Assembly: GCF_007748095.1 (NCBI RefSeq)
Contig: NZ_CP036287.1
Coordinates: 3,162,001 to 3,226,000 of the forward strand
DNA from: Engelhardtia mirabilis
Lineage (GTDB): Bacteria > Planctomycetota > UBA1135 > GCA-002686595
Direction of reading: 5' to 3'
Length of the DNA: 64,000 nt
A program made the position numbers and the translations under genes. Shown here one piece after another: positions 43,747 through 52,332 of this stretch; the first letter of the stretch is position 1, and each line of letters begins with the position of its first letter. The notes under the pieces are model-generated. The model had not been told where the DNA came from, did no database searches, and saw only the letters and a program-made list of their open reading frames with translations.

Positions 43747-46287
43747 CTACCCGAGCACGTCGTGATCGGGGTCGTCGCGGGCCTCGGCAGCGTCGCGCTG
43801 CCGGATCCCGACGTAGGCGGGCAGTCTCGCGGGCCTGGGCATCTTCCCCGCCCGCACGCGCCCGGCCGTGGCCGCGTACAGGTCGCGCGAGAACACCGCC
43901 TCCTCGGCGATCGGCTCGCCGCGCGCGAGGCACCACTCCCGCCAGACGGCGTAGAGCTGGCCCTTCTCGACGCGCGCCTCGGGGTCGAGCACGCACACGT
44001 CGCGCACGAAGGCCGAGACCGGAGAGGCCATGTCGAGGAGGTCCTGCACGGCGTCCCGCGACGAGCCCGGCAGCACGAAGTGCCCACGGTCCCGGAGCCG
44101 ACGCCAGCCCTCGACGGCCCAGTTGAGGATGCCCGGCAGCTCGCTGAGCAGCCGCGCCGTCAGCCCGTGGTCCTCGCGGCCCAGGAAGCTCTCGGTCATG
44201 ACGAGCGGCACGAACCGATTGGCGAGCGCGCCGCTCGCGTCGGAGAACCTCGGCAGCTCGTTGGTCATGATGACGAAGCGCACGGCCAGCGTGCCCGTCC
44301 AGGCGGTCTTGTTCTTCCTGTCCGCCGTGACCAGGTCCTCGCCGCTGATGCGCAGCAGGTTCTCCGCGATCGTGGCAGGGTCGCTGCGCTTGCCGAGTCG
44401 CATGTCGGCGACGATCGCCAGCTGCTTCCCGATCAGGGGTTGCAGGCCAAAGTTGCCGCCGAGCGTGCGCATGTCGCTGCCCACCGCGTTGGCCTCGCCG
44501 ACGAGCCGCGTGAGCACCCGTCCGATGGTGCCCTTCCCCGACCGCGCGGGGCCGACGAGCAGAAACACCTTCTGCTGCGACGTGTCGGGCACGAGCAGGT
44601 AGCCGAACACCTCTTGGAGCACGCCGATGCTGTCCGGGTCCTTCGGCCAGAGCTGGCCGAGGAACGCGAGCCAGCCCTCGGGCGGCAGCGCGTCCGGGTC
44701 GTAGGCGATCTCCAGCGCGTTCCGCGTGAAGAAGCTCGGCGTGGCCTGGAGCAGCCGCCCCGTCGGCAGGTGCAGCAGCCCGTTCGCGCACGAGATGATC
44801 TCGCGCGGCGGCGGCCCGGGCTCCGCGATCCAGCACGGCGGCGCGTACAGGTCGCGCGCCCGGATCGTGACGGACTCCAACGCCCCGAGCACCTCGGTCA
44901 CGTTCGAGCGCATGGGCTTGAACGGCCCCGGCACCTGCTTCAACCCCCACAGCCGACGTGCGCGCTCCAGGAAGGCGAACACGCCCGCCGAGACGATCCC
45001 CGACTCCACCTCGAAGTACGCGCCTCGGCCGTAGTCGAGCCAGTCGCCGTTGTGGAAGAACAGGTGCGGTGCCTCGCGCTCGACGTACAGCCGCGCCGAC
45101 GGCCTCGGGTCGCCCGGGTCGAGCAGCGGGCTTGCGTCGTCCGTCGCCGCCTCGACCTCGCCCACCTCGTTCCGCGCGCGCTCGATCTGCCGGTCGGCGC
45201 AGGCCTCGGGGTTCTTCTGGTCGAGGACGTGGGCGCTGATGCCCCAGCCCTCGTCCAGCAGCAGCGCGCGGATCGTGTCGTCGTCCGCGCCCGCGCGCAC
45301 AAGCTCGCAGGCGACGTACCACACGGCCGCCGAGCGGTCCCCGGTCCAGTCCGACCCGCGCCTGAGCCCGAACATCGACGGCGCGCCGCCGAAGCGGCCC
45401 GGGTCGTCGTCGGGGTCGCACCCCTGCGCGATGACGACCTTGCACAGGTCGGAGACACCCTCGGGCTGGTGGTCGAGCGTGTCGAGCCGCTCTACGCCGG
45501 ACGGCGCGGGGGCGGCCCGCCCGTTGCCGCTCGCCTTCGAGCCCTGGCCCGCCGACCGTACCGGCTCGGCCTTCTCGAAGCCGCCGAGGTCGTGCAGCTC
45601 GTCGCAGAACTCGACGACGGCCGCGAGCGCTTCCGTGCGGCCCTTGGCGCGCTTCTTCGCGTCCGGCCGGTTGATCGTGCCGGGGAGCCGCATGACGCGA
45701 TCGACGTTATGCGTGTGGTCGCCGCCGAGCAGCTCCTCCAGCTTGCGGTTGTACCGCTCGGCCTCGGCCGCCGCCTCGTCCGTCCCGTCGAGCGAGGCCG
45801 GGATCTTGAGCCGCCAGAACGCCTGGTAGCCACCGCCCGAGTCGGTGATGCAGGTCGGCCTAGGCAGCCCCGACGGCGGATCCTGGAGCAGGGCGAGGAT
45901 CCGCTGGCGCTCGCCCCCGTTGTGCGCGGCCTTGTCCACGTCCTCCGGCGGCGCCGACGGGTCGAGGTCCACATGCAGCACGTACATCGCGGCGATGTCC
46001 GCCTTCGTGGGCTTCTTCTTGACCGTCTGCTTCCGGCAGCCGTTCGGCGTGAAGTAGATGTTGCGCTGCCGCTTCGTCCCGTGCTCTTCGAGCCACGCCA
46101 GCAGCCGCCCGCTGCCCACGTCGTGCTGCCCGAAGGTGTCGGTGAACGTCGCCGCGCCCTTCTTGGGCTTGTCGGGGACGATCGCCGTCAACACCCACGG
46201 GCCGCGCGGCATCCACTTGGACAGGAACTCGATCGACGCAGCGTAGTCCGGCTCGGGGGTCGGCGTTTGGTCCGGCTGGGAAGACAT
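43747..46287 (-). CDS. D5/P4-type primase-helicase
   Basis: An 846-residue protein of the phage/satellite primase-helicase type. The N-terminal 300 residues have a RepB/DUF5906-like primase part with YVLHVDLDPSAPPEDVDKA and CITDSGGGYQAFWRLK. The C-terminal ATPase has Walker A LVGPARSGKGTIGRVL near residue 575-590 and a following RFVIMTNELPRFSDASGALANRFV, typical of superfamily 3 / P4 alpha helicases. The protein would start element replication and unwind DNA at the adjacent iteron-like region. Its ATG shares the A with the TGA of the small gene upstream. Confidence 0.85.
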   Translation of the reverse strand: MSSQPDQTPTPEPDYAASIEFLSKWMPRGPWVLTAIVPDKPKKGAATFTDTFGQHDVGSGRLLAWLEEHGTKRQRNIYFTPNGCRKQTVKKKPTKADIAAMYVLHVDLDPSAPPEDVDKAAHNGGERQRILALLQDPPSGLPRPTCITDSGGGYQAFWRLKIPASLDGTDEAAAEAERYNRKLEELLGGDHTHNVDRVMRLPGTINRPDAKKRAKGRTEALAAVVEFCDELHDLGGFEKAEPVRSAGQGSKASGNGRAAPAPSGVERLDTLDHQPEGVSDLCKVVIAQGCDPDDDPGRFGGAPSMFGLRRGSDWTGDRSAAVWYVACELVRAGADDDTIRALLLDEGWGISAHVLDQKNPEACADRQIERARNEVGEVEAATDDASPLLDPGDPRPSARLYVEREAPHLFFHNGDWLDYGRGAYFEVESGIVSAGVFAFLERARRLWGLKQVPGPFKPMRSNVTEVLGALESVTIRARDLYAPPCWIAEPGPPPREIISCANGLLHLPTGRLLQATPSFFTRNALEIAYDPDALPPEGWLAFLGQLWPKDPDSIGVLQEVFGYLLVPDTSQQKVFLLVGPARSGKGTIGRVLTRLVGEANAVGSDMRTLGGNFGLQPLIGKQLAIVADMRLGKRSDPATIAENLLRISGEDLVTADRKNKTAWTGTLAVRFVIMTNELPRFSDASGALANRFVPLVMTESFLGREDHGLTARLLSELPGILNWAVEGWRRLRDRGHFVLPGSSRDAVQDLLDMASPVSAFVRDVCVLDPEARVEKGQLYAVWREWCLARGEPIAEEAVFSRDLYAATAGRVRAGKMPRPARLPAYVGIRQRDAAEARDDPDHDVLG

Positions 46288-46628
46288 CAGAACGGCCCTC
46301 CCCGCTGCGCGCGCTTCGCCTTCTTGCGCTCCATGAAGTCGAGGACTTCATGGAGGTCCCAGCGGTGGATACGCTTGGTGACCTCGATGGGGCGCGGGAA
46401 CTCGATCCCGTCCTCGGCCTCCTTCTTGTCGCTGATCCAGTCCTCGACGACGCGCTCCGAGTCCAGGCCGAGCAGGACCGCGACGCCGTACTTCGTCAGG
46501 TAGCGCGGCTGGACGGTCTCCAGCGCGACGAGCGCGCCCTTCGTCAGGCGCTTGCGGGCCCCGAGGTCGAGCTGCTCGGCGAGGGCCTTGAGGAGCGCGA
46601 GGGCGCTCGCGGGGGACTCGGCGCTCAT
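46287..46628 (-). CDS. Small element regulator-like protein
   Basis: A 113-residue protein starting MSAESPASALALLKALAEQL. It has an HTH-like stretch (RYLTKYGVAVLLGLDSERVVEDWISDKK, about 42-70) and then IEVTKRIHRWDLHEVLDFMERKK like a MerR/excisionase C-terminal helix. It likely acts in control of the element. It overlaps the excisionase-like gene (ATGA) and the primase gene (TGATG), so the three are one operon. Confidence 0.6.
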   Translation of the reverse strand: MSAESPASALALLKALAEQLDLGARKRLTKGALVALETVQPRYLTKYGVAVLLGLDSERVVEDWISDKKEAEDGIEFPRPIEVTKRIHRWDLHEVLDFMERKKAKRAQRGGPF

Positions 46629-46843
46629 CGCGACCCCCCTTTCTCCCGGAACGCCCAGGCGATGACCTCGGCGCGGTTGTAGAGGGCCCGCCCGCCCCGC
46701 CCCGTCGGGCAGTAGCGGCGCGGCCCGACACCCTGGGCGTGCCACCGCAGGAGCGTCTTGATGTGTACTTTGAGGAAGTCGGCGACTTCCCGAGCCGTCA
46801 TGGGCTCGACCGCCTCGAGGTCGAGGGTCTGGTGCTGATCCAC
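46625..46843 (-). CDS. Excisionase-like helix-turn-helix protein
   Basis: A 72-residue protein of the HTH_17/excisionase type: MTAREVADFLKVHIKTLLRWHAQG (about 15-38), a winged-helix DNA-binding unit with RYCPTGRGGRALYNRAEVIAWAF. It could promote excision with the integrase or repress the operon promoter. It is the first gene of the operon leading to the primase-helicase. Confidence 0.78.
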   Translation of the reverse strand: MDQHQTLDLEAVEPMTAREVADFLKVHIKTLLRWHAQGVGPRRYCPTGRGGRALYNRAEVIAWAFREKGGSR

Positions 46844-47019
46844 GTCAGCCTCCGTGTGATGGAGGTCGATCTCGGGATCAGCGTCCTTGCCCGGCTAGGG
46901 TCTCCCAGGGGACCCCGATAGGGACGACTGAAGTACAAGCCCCGGGCCGTTGTTTCCGGGGCGGCTCCGAAGGGCGCCGTGAGATCAGGCTGCGCCCAGC
47001 AGTGCCTTCGATTCCTAGG

Positions 47020-48378
47020 CTACCCCACGCTCCGATTCGAGGTCGGGCGCGCCTCCGATTCTCCCGGCAGCGCCTTGCTGAGGAGGAAGTCGGCGACGCG
47101 CTGAACGGGCTCCCTGAACATCTCGGGGGTGAAGCCGATGTAGCCCTCGGTCACGTCGCCCCTGGGGAGGACGTGGTTCATGAGCACTTTGATGGCGGTC
47201 CGCTCCAGGCCCGCCTCGTAGGCGGCCGTCGCGAACGTGTCGCGGAGGCGATGGGGAGAGGGGAGGAAGTTGTACTTGCGGCCGTCGCCGTCGTAGCGCT
47301 GCTCGCCGACGCGGTGGACGTGGGAGACGGCACCCTGGGCGTCCGTCGAGGGGAACGCCCACCCCCGGTCGTCGGGGTAGATCATGCGGTTCTGCTCGCG
47401 GCGGCGCCGGAGGATCTCCAGGGCGAAGCTCGACAGCGGTGCCGTGAACGCGCGGTCCTCGCCGCCCTTTGGTTTTGGCCGGTGGATGCAGCCGGGCGGG
47501 ATCGAGACCGTGCCAAGGAGCCTGGGCTCGTCGGTCAGGTTGACATGCTCCCAACGGACCGTCTTCGCGTCCGTCGAGCGCAGCCCGGTGAACAGGATGA
47601 ACAGTTGCAGGTCGCGGCGGATCGGGTTTTGGATCGAGTCCACCTTTGCCCACCACGCCGGGAGCGCGCCCCAGGTGATCGGCTCGCGACGGCGGCGCTC
47701 CTTGTTCATCGTGACCGCGACCACGGGGCACTGCGGCAGCGCCTCGTTCGCCCGCGAGGCAGTGTTCCAGACGGCGCGGAAGATCCGCATGGCCCGGTTC
47801 GCAACGTACTTGCCGCGCTCCGTGAGCTGGGCGTGCCGCTCCATGCACTCGGCCCGGGTGATCGAGGCGATGGGACGCGGGAGCCAGTCGGGCATGTAGC
47901 GCTCGGTGTCGCGGTGCACGTCGAGGATCGACTTCTCGGCGCACTCCCGGGCCCGCATCGAGCGGACGTGGAGCCCGATCGCGACGGCGAGCGTCATGCC
48001 CTCGACCTCCTGCCGACGCTCCTCCTCGGCGGGGTCGAGGCCCTTGAGCATGTAGTTGAGCAGCTCGACCGCGCGGGCGCGGGCCTTCTTGACGGTGTAC
48101 AGGTCCTCGCGCGCCTCGTCGTGCCCGTGGCGGCCGATCGTGAAGCGGCGCGTCCGGCCGCGCACGTCGCGCTGGAAGATGAAGGTCCGCACCGGCAGCG
48201 CGGGCTTGCCGGTCTCGGGGTCGGTGCGAGGGCGACCGACGCGGACGCCGAAGCCCGGCACGTCCTTGTCCCAGTAGATCGTGTCCTTGACGGGCTTCCC
48301 GCTCGCGGTCGTCGCGTCGGGCTCGGGCGGGAGCGCCTCCTTGCGGATGCGGTCCTCGGTGAAGACGAAGCGCTGCAT
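47020..48378 (-). CDS. int: Tyrosine integrase of the element
   Basis: A 452-residue tyrosine recombinase that integrates and excises the element at the tRNA-Arg anticodon loop. Catalytic residues fit R267 (FTGLRSTD), H376-x2-R379 (SPHRLRDTF), H402 (LMNHVLP) and Y413 (EGYIGF). The N-terminal 110 residues are an arm-binding domain, followed by a core-binding domain at about 130-230. It lies 182 bases from the right attachment core, the usual place for an integrase next to its site. Confidence 0.92.
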   Translation of the reverse strand: MQRFVFTEDRIRKEALPPEPDATTASGKPVKDTIYWDKDVPGFGVRVGRPRTDPETGKPALPVRTFIFQRDVRGRTRRFTIGRHGHDEAREDLYTVKKARARAVELLNYMLKGLDPAEEERRQEVEGMTLAVAIGLHVRSMRARECAEKSILDVHRDTERYMPDWLPRPIASITRAECMERHAQLTERGKYVANRAMRIFRAVWNTASRANEALPQCPVVAVTMNKERRRREPITWGALPAWWAKVDSIQNPIRRDLQLFILFTGLRSTDAKTVRWEHVNLTDEPRLLGTVSIPPGCIHRPKPKGGEDRAFTAPLSSFALEILRRRREQNRMIYPDDRGWAFPSTDAQGAVSHVHRVGEQRYDGDGRKYNFLPSPHRLRDTFATAAYEAGLERTAIKVLMNHVLPRGDVTEGYIGFTPEMFREPVQRVADFLLSKALPGESEARPTSNRSVG

Positions 48379-48560
48379 GCTCGACTCTACCCCGAGGTCA
48401 CCTTCCGCGCGGGCTCGAATCGCAAACGCGGAAGGTCGGCGGACGGTCCACCGCCCGTACGCTTCTCGGGCGCCTTCCGGGCGCTAAGGCGTGTCCCAGC
48501 GCGCGCTTGCGCGGAGCGTTCGGGCGCTTTCCGGGAGCCTCTCGGATGAGCCGCGCGCGG

Positions 48561-48567
48561 TTAGAAG
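48561..48567. other. Right attachment site core of the element
   Basis: TTAGAAG, identical to the left core. Inside is element DNA ending GCGCGCGG, outside is the tRNA 5' half starting TCGGGTGCTC (plus strand). Confidence 0.85.
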
Positions 48568-48599
48568 TCGGGTGCTCTATCCAGCTGAGCTACGGGCGC
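48561..48599 (-). tRNA. 5' half of the split tRNA-Arg (TCT), right end of the element
   Basis: On the minus strand it reads from the acceptor strand GCGCCCG through a D arm (TAGCTCAGCTGGATAGAGC) and the anticodon stem CCCGA to the loop CTTCTAA, where the element begins. The 3' half lies at 31745-31789 on the same strand and fits it exactly in sequence and base pairing. The sequence following the loop inside the element is not a tRNA 3' half. Confidence 0.88.
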
Positions 48600-48769
48600 T
48601 CGGCCGGGCAGGATACCCCTGGACCGTGGGACCTCCTAGATCGGGCGGCGCCGGCGGTACTGCGGACCTCACCGCAGGAACATCCGGTTCTGCAGCCTCG
48701 CTCGGACAGGACTGCTGCGGGTCGCCGCGCGAGACGTCCGGAGGTCGACCTCGTCCCTTCGGGCAGGAG

Positions 48770-48845
48770 TGGTCGGGGAGATGGGACTCGAACCCACGAC
48801 TCGTAGCTCCCAAAGCTACGCCTCTACCAACTGAGGTACTCCCCG
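48770..48845 (-). tRNA. tRNA-Pro (anticodon TGG)
   Basis: On the minus strand a complete tRNA: acceptor CGGGGAG with CTCCCCG (C1-G72, characteristic of tRNA-Pro), anticodon stem-loop GTAGC-TTTGGGA-GCTAC with TGG in the anticodon position, T arm GTGGG-TTCGAGT-CCCAT, A73 and encoded CCA. It lies upstream of the broken tRNA-Arg on the same strand, so they may once have been one transcript. Confidence 0.95.
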
Positions 48846-49040
48846 GGCCGCCGGGATCGTACCGCTCCAGGGCACGCGGGGACCACTGGGCCCTGGATGA
48901 GTCGGGTGGCGGCCCGGAAGGCCGGGCTCGGGATCGTGACCTGGGTGGGGGAGCCTGTTAGTTTCCTCCGCTCGATTGCGGCCGCGGGCCGCCGTCCCCA
49001 GCCCCCCTGACTACGAAGTCCCCTTGAAGGTCCTGGCCCC

Positions 49041-50306
49041 ATGAAGGTCCTGGTCGTCGGCGGCGGCGGTCGCGAGCACGCCTTGTGCTGGAAGATCGCG
49101 TCCTCGCCCCTCGTGGAGGAAGTCCTCTGCGCCCCCGGGAACGCCGGCACCGAGTCGGTCGCCCGCAACGTCGCGGTCTCGACCAGCGACATCGACGGCC
49201 TGGTGCGCCTGGCCAAGTCGGAGGAGATCGGTCTGGTCGTGGTCGGTCCCGAGGACCCGCTCGTGGCCGGACTCGCCGATCGCCTGCGCGAGGCGGGGAT
49301 CACGACCTTCGGCCCCGGCGCCGCCGGCGCGCGGCTAGAGGGCTCGAAGGTCTTCACCAAGGAGCTGCTCGACCGGCACCGGATCCCCACCGGGACCTGG
49401 CGCCGCTTCGACCGCGCCGGGCAGGCCAAGGCCTACCTGGAGGCCGTCACGACCTGGCCCCAGGTGATCAAGGCCGACGGCCTGGCCTCGGGCAAGGGCG
49501 TGTTCGTGGTCTCCGACGCCGCCGAGGGCAGCACGGTGGTCGACCGGATCATGGAGGAGCGCACCCTCGGCTCGGCCGGGAACGAGGTCGTGATCGAGGA
49601 GTTCCTCGAGGGCCAGGAGCTCTCGATCCAAGCCATCACCGACGGTCGCACCCTGTTGGTGCTCGACCCGGCGGTGGACCACAAGCAAGTGGGCGAGGGC
49701 GACACCGGCCCGAACACCGGTGGCATGGGCGTGGTCGCGCCGGTGCCGTGGGTCAGCCGGCGCCTGATGCGCCAGGTGGAGCAGCGCGTGCTGCTGCCCG
49801 CCCTGCACGCCCTGCAGATCGAGGACGTGCCCTTCCGGGGCGTGCTCTACGCCGGCCTGATGGTGGGCGACCAGGGCCCGCGCGTGCTCGAGTTCAACGT
49901 GCGCTTCGGCGACCCGGAGACCCAGGTGGTCATGCGCCGCATGAAGAGCGACCTGGTGCCCTACCTGGTGGCCGCGGCCGAGGGGCGCCTGGAGGACTGT
50001 GAGTCGCCCGAATGGAACGAGGGCGGCTGCGTGGGCGTGATCGGCGCCGCCGCCGGCTATCCCGGCGAAGTTCGCACGGGGGACGTGGTGACCGGGATCG
50101 CCGCCGCGAACGCCGAGGAGGGCGTGGTTGTGTTTCACGGCGGAACCAAGCGCCATGGCGACCACGTGGTCACCAGCGGCGGACGCGTGCTGTGCGCCAC
50201 GGCCGTGGGCAGCGACGTCGAGGAGGCCCGCCGGCGCAGCTACGCGGGTCTGGAGCGGATCTTCTGGGAAGGCAAGTTCTGCCGCCGCGACATCGGCCAG
50301 CGCTGA
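49041..50306 (+). CDS. purD: Phosphoribosylamine-glycine ligase
   Basis: This enzyme joins glycine to phosphoribosylamine with ATP in step two of purine synthesis. The 421-residue length is typical. The N terminus KVLVVGGGGREHALCWK and GNAGTE, the ATP-grasp core (KADGLASGKGVFV, EEFLEGQELS), DHKQVGEGDTGPNTGGMG and EFNVRFGDPETQ are all family marks. It is on the strand opposite to purQ and purL, 1-5 kb away. No PUR-box-like site was recognised. Confidence 0.96.
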   Translation: MKVLVVGGGGREHALCWKIASSPLVEEVLCAPGNAGTESVARNVAVSTSDIDGLVRLAKSEEIGLVVVGPEDPLVAGLADRLREAGITTFGPGAAGARLEGSKVFTKELLDRHRIPTGTWRRFDRAGQAKAYLEAVTTWPQVIKADGLASGKGVFVVSDAAEGSTVVDRIMEERTLGSAGNEVVIEEFLEGQELSIQAITDGRTLLVLDPAVDHKQVGEGDTGPNTGGMGVVAPVPWVSRRLMRQVEQRVLLPALHALQIEDVPFRGVLYAGLMVGDQGPRVLEFNVRFGDPETQVVMRRMKSDLVPYLVAAAEGRLEDCESPEWNEGGCVGVIGAAAGYPGEVRTGDVVTGIAAANAEEGVVVFHGGTKRHGDHVVTSGGRVLCATAVGSDVEEARRRSYAGLERIFWEGKFCRRDIGQR

Positions 50307-50432
50307 GCGCGACCGGTCGTCCAGCCGGTCGGCCGTGCTCCGTGGGGGGAGGTCGATTCCCGACCGGCCACCCACGCCCTCGAATCGATCTCGGACCCAA
50401 CCTAAGCTGACCCCAGCGCCGGGGAGGCCAAC

Positions 50433-50948
50433 GTGAAGCACGCCCAGATTCGCAAGCAGTTCGAGTCCTTCCTGCGGGGTCAGTCCCTCAAGCTGACCTC
50501 CCAGCGGGCGCGGATCTTCGAGCGCGCCTTCGCGACCCACGAGCACTTCTCCGCAGAGATCCTCTACCGCTGGCTGCAGGACGAGGACGGCCCGCGCGTC
50601 TCGCGCGCCACCGTCTACCGCACCTTGGGTCTTCTGGTCGACGGCGGCTTCCTCGAGTCCCTCGACGTGGGCCAGGGCGAGCTGCGCTACGAGCACGTCA
50701 CCGGGCACAAGCACCACGACCACATGGTCTGCATGGACTGTGGTCGCATCGACGAGTTCGTCGACGAGCGCATCGAGGCCCTGCAGAAGGAGGCCGCGGA
50801 CGCCGCGGGCTTCGTGATGGTCAACCACGACCTGCGCCTGTTGGGCTACTGCCGGGCCTGCGCCCGAGCCCGCCAGAAGAAGCGCGAAGGCGGTGCTGAG
50901 GAAGGCCGCGCTGACGGGCAGCACGCGGCGACCGAGCATGCCCACTGA
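50433..50948 (+). CDS. Fur-family transcriptional regulator
   Basis: A 171-residue metal-sensing regulator that binds DNA as a dimer. The winged helix is about 20-80 (KLTSQRARIFERAFATHEHFSAEIL... SRATVYRTLGLLVDGG). The metal region HKHHDH (92-97) and two zinc Cys pairs, C100-x2-C103 and C140-x2-C143, fit the Fur family. The subtype (Fur, Zur, PerR) cannot be settled by eye, though HHDH is Fur-like. It starts at GTG after GGGGAGG. A 16-base sequence is repeated twice directly at its stop codon (50945-50976). Confidence 0.88.
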   Translation: MKHAQIRKQFESFLRGQSLKLTSQRARIFERAFATHEHFSAEILYRWLQDEDGPRVSRATVYRTLGLLVDGGFLESLDVGQGELRYEHVTGHKHHDHMVCMDCGRIDEFVDERIEALQKEAADAAGFVMVNHDLRLLGYCRACARARQKKREGGAEEGRADGQHAATEHAH

Positions 50949-51053
50949 CGCGCGGGGCAACTGACGCGCGGGGCAACTGTCTCGCCGGGCCAGTGCGGCC
51001 ACCAGCGAGTCGCTCCGCAATCCGGCGCGACGTTGGCCCGAGCGCCGCCGACT

Positions 51054-51479
51054 TCAGCGCCCTGGATTGCGCTCTGCGAGGCGGGCGAGCAGCGCGTCCA
51101 GCAAGTCTCCGGCCAGCTCGGCGTCCGCGCGGGCCAGGACCCGTTGGGCCAGGATGCTGACCGAAGTCTGCTCGGGCCCCACGCGCTCGACCGTGACCTC
51201 GACCGTGGCGCCGTCGATTCGTCCGACGAGCCGGCGCGGTGACTCCAGCACGTCCACGCTGGCTTCGGCGCGCTCGTCCATCAGCAGCTCCGCGACGAAC
51301 CAGACTTCCTCGAGCTCTTCACGCACCAGGGCTCGTTGGCTGCGATCGGGGCCCAGCTCGCGCGCAACCAGATAACCCGCGCCGGCTACGGTCGCCGCGC
51401 CCAGGCATCCCGTGCCCATCGACCCAATGGCGGCCAGGGCCAGACCTGCGGCAAGCCGGCGAAAGCGCAAGGTCGTCAT
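51054..51479 (-). CDS. DUF3568-like lipoprotein
   Basis: A 141-residue predicted lipoprotein: the signal LAAGLALAAIGSMGTGC has a lipobox with Cys25. The mature part is the short beta-alpha domain of DUF3568 type (GAGYLVARELG, then LVGRIDGATVEVTVERVGPEQTSVSILAQ). It lies 10 bases downstream of purQ and is co-directional but unrelated in function. Confidence 0.65.
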   Translation of the reverse strand: MTTLRFRRLAAGLALAAIGSMGTGCLGAATVAGAGYLVARELGPDRSQRALVREELEEVWFVAELLMDERAEASVDVLESPRRLVGRIDGATVEVTVERVGPEQTSVSILAQRVLARADAELAGDLLDALLARLAERNPGR

Positions 51480-51489
51480 GCCGGCCGCC

Positions 51490-52269
51490 TCAGCTCGCTG
51501 CGCTGACCAGGCCTCGGAACAGCGCCAGGCCCTCGCCTTCGTCGCGCTCGGGCAGGCGCGTCCAGAAGGGGTGGTGGAAGGGCGTGATGTTGCGTTCGGG
51601 GTGGGGCATCAGGCCCAGCACCCGTCCGGAGGGATCGCACAGCCCGGCGATCTGACCGGCCGACCCGTTGGGACAGTCGGGGTAGCCGGCTTCGCCGCCG
51701 TCGGCGGTCACGTAGCGCAGGGCCACCTGTCCCGCGTCGGTCAGGGCCTCGAGGTCACCGGCCGAGCGCAGGGCCACGCGACCCTCGCCGTGGGCCACCG
51801 GGACGGGCCAGACCGTGCCCCGCTCCAGCCACTCGCAGGCACTGCGCTCGTTGCGCAGGTGCACCCAGCGGGACTCGAAGCGGTTGGAGCTGTTGGCCGT
51901 GAGCGCCATGCGCCGCTGGGAGGGCTCCGCGCGCGGGCCCTCGATCAAGCCCAGCTCGACCAGTACCTGGAACCCGTTGCAGATGCCGAGCACGAAACCA
52001 CCGCCCTCGACGAAGGTGGCGATCTCTTCGCCCAGCCGGTGGCGCAGCTCGTGTCCGAGGATGCGGCCCGCGGCCACGTAGTCGCCGTAGGAGAAGCCGC
52101 CGGGTATCACCAGGATCTGCGCGGCCGCCAGCCTGCGGGGCTCGGCCGAGAGGGCATTGAGGTGCAGCAGCTCGGTCCGAGCGCCGGCCATCTCGAGGGC
52201 CTGGACCGTCTCGCGGTCGCAGTTGGTGCCGGCGGTGCGCAGGACCAGGGCGGTGGGCTGGGAGGTCAT
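51490..52269 (-). CDS. purQ: Phosphoribosylformylglycinamidine synthase, glutaminase subunit
   Basis: This glutaminase supplies ammonia to PurL for the FGAM synthase reaction of purine synthesis. The 259-residue length is normal for a longer PurQ. The class I amidotransferase marks are the nucleophile C97 in GICNGFQ, PGGFSYGDY near 55-64 and the PHPERN His near the end. It lies 63 bases after purL on the same strand and they form an operon. Confidence 0.95.
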   Translation of the reverse strand: MTSQPTALVLRTAGTNCDRETVQALEMAGARTELLHLNALSAEPRRLAAAQILVIPGGFSYGDYVAAGRILGHELRHRLGEEIATFVEGGGFVLGICNGFQVLVELGLIEGPRAEPSQRRMALTANSSNRFESRWVHLRNERSACEWLERGTVWPVPVAHGEGRVALRSAGDLEALTDAGQVALRYVTADGGEAGYPDCPNGSAGQIAGLCDPSGRVLGLMPHPERNITPFHHPFWTRLPERDEGEGLALFRGLVSAAS

Positions 52270-52332
52270 GGGCGAGGAATCCGGGTGGGGGGCGCAGGGG
52301 GGTGGACCGCAGCGGAGTAGCGCGGGATCGGT

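Larger units (their letters stand above)
31783..48567. mobile_element. Integrated satellite-like element (about 16.8 kb) splitting tRNA-Arg(TCT)
   Basis: The borders are the two 7-base cores of the same tRNA-Arg anticodon loop. The tRNA fragments outside both borders are collinear and complementary, which marks the insertion exactly. Contents: replacement tRNA-Arg(TCT), restriction/defence-like genes, sigma factor, terminase-small-subunit-like protein, D5/P4-type primase-helicase, excisionase-like regulator and a tyrosine integrase by the right end. No capsid, portal, tail or large-terminase gene is visible, so it is more like a phage satellite or integrative plasmid than an intact prophage. 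Confidence 0.88.

Noticed and set aside
43354..46503. A 1049-codon open frame on the plus strand
   Set aside because: It runs antisense to the primase-helicase, which has Walker A and other family motifs. The plus-strand translation is rich in Arg and Pro with no domain.
50313..50334. Terminator after purD
   Set aside because: A 7-bp stem (CGACCGG/CCGGTCG) with an eight-base loop lies after the stop, but it is short and has no T run, so I did not list it.
50945..50976. Two 16-bp direct repeats at the end of the Fur-family gene
   Set aside because: Only two copies, overlapping the stop codon. Probably a small duplication with no clear function.
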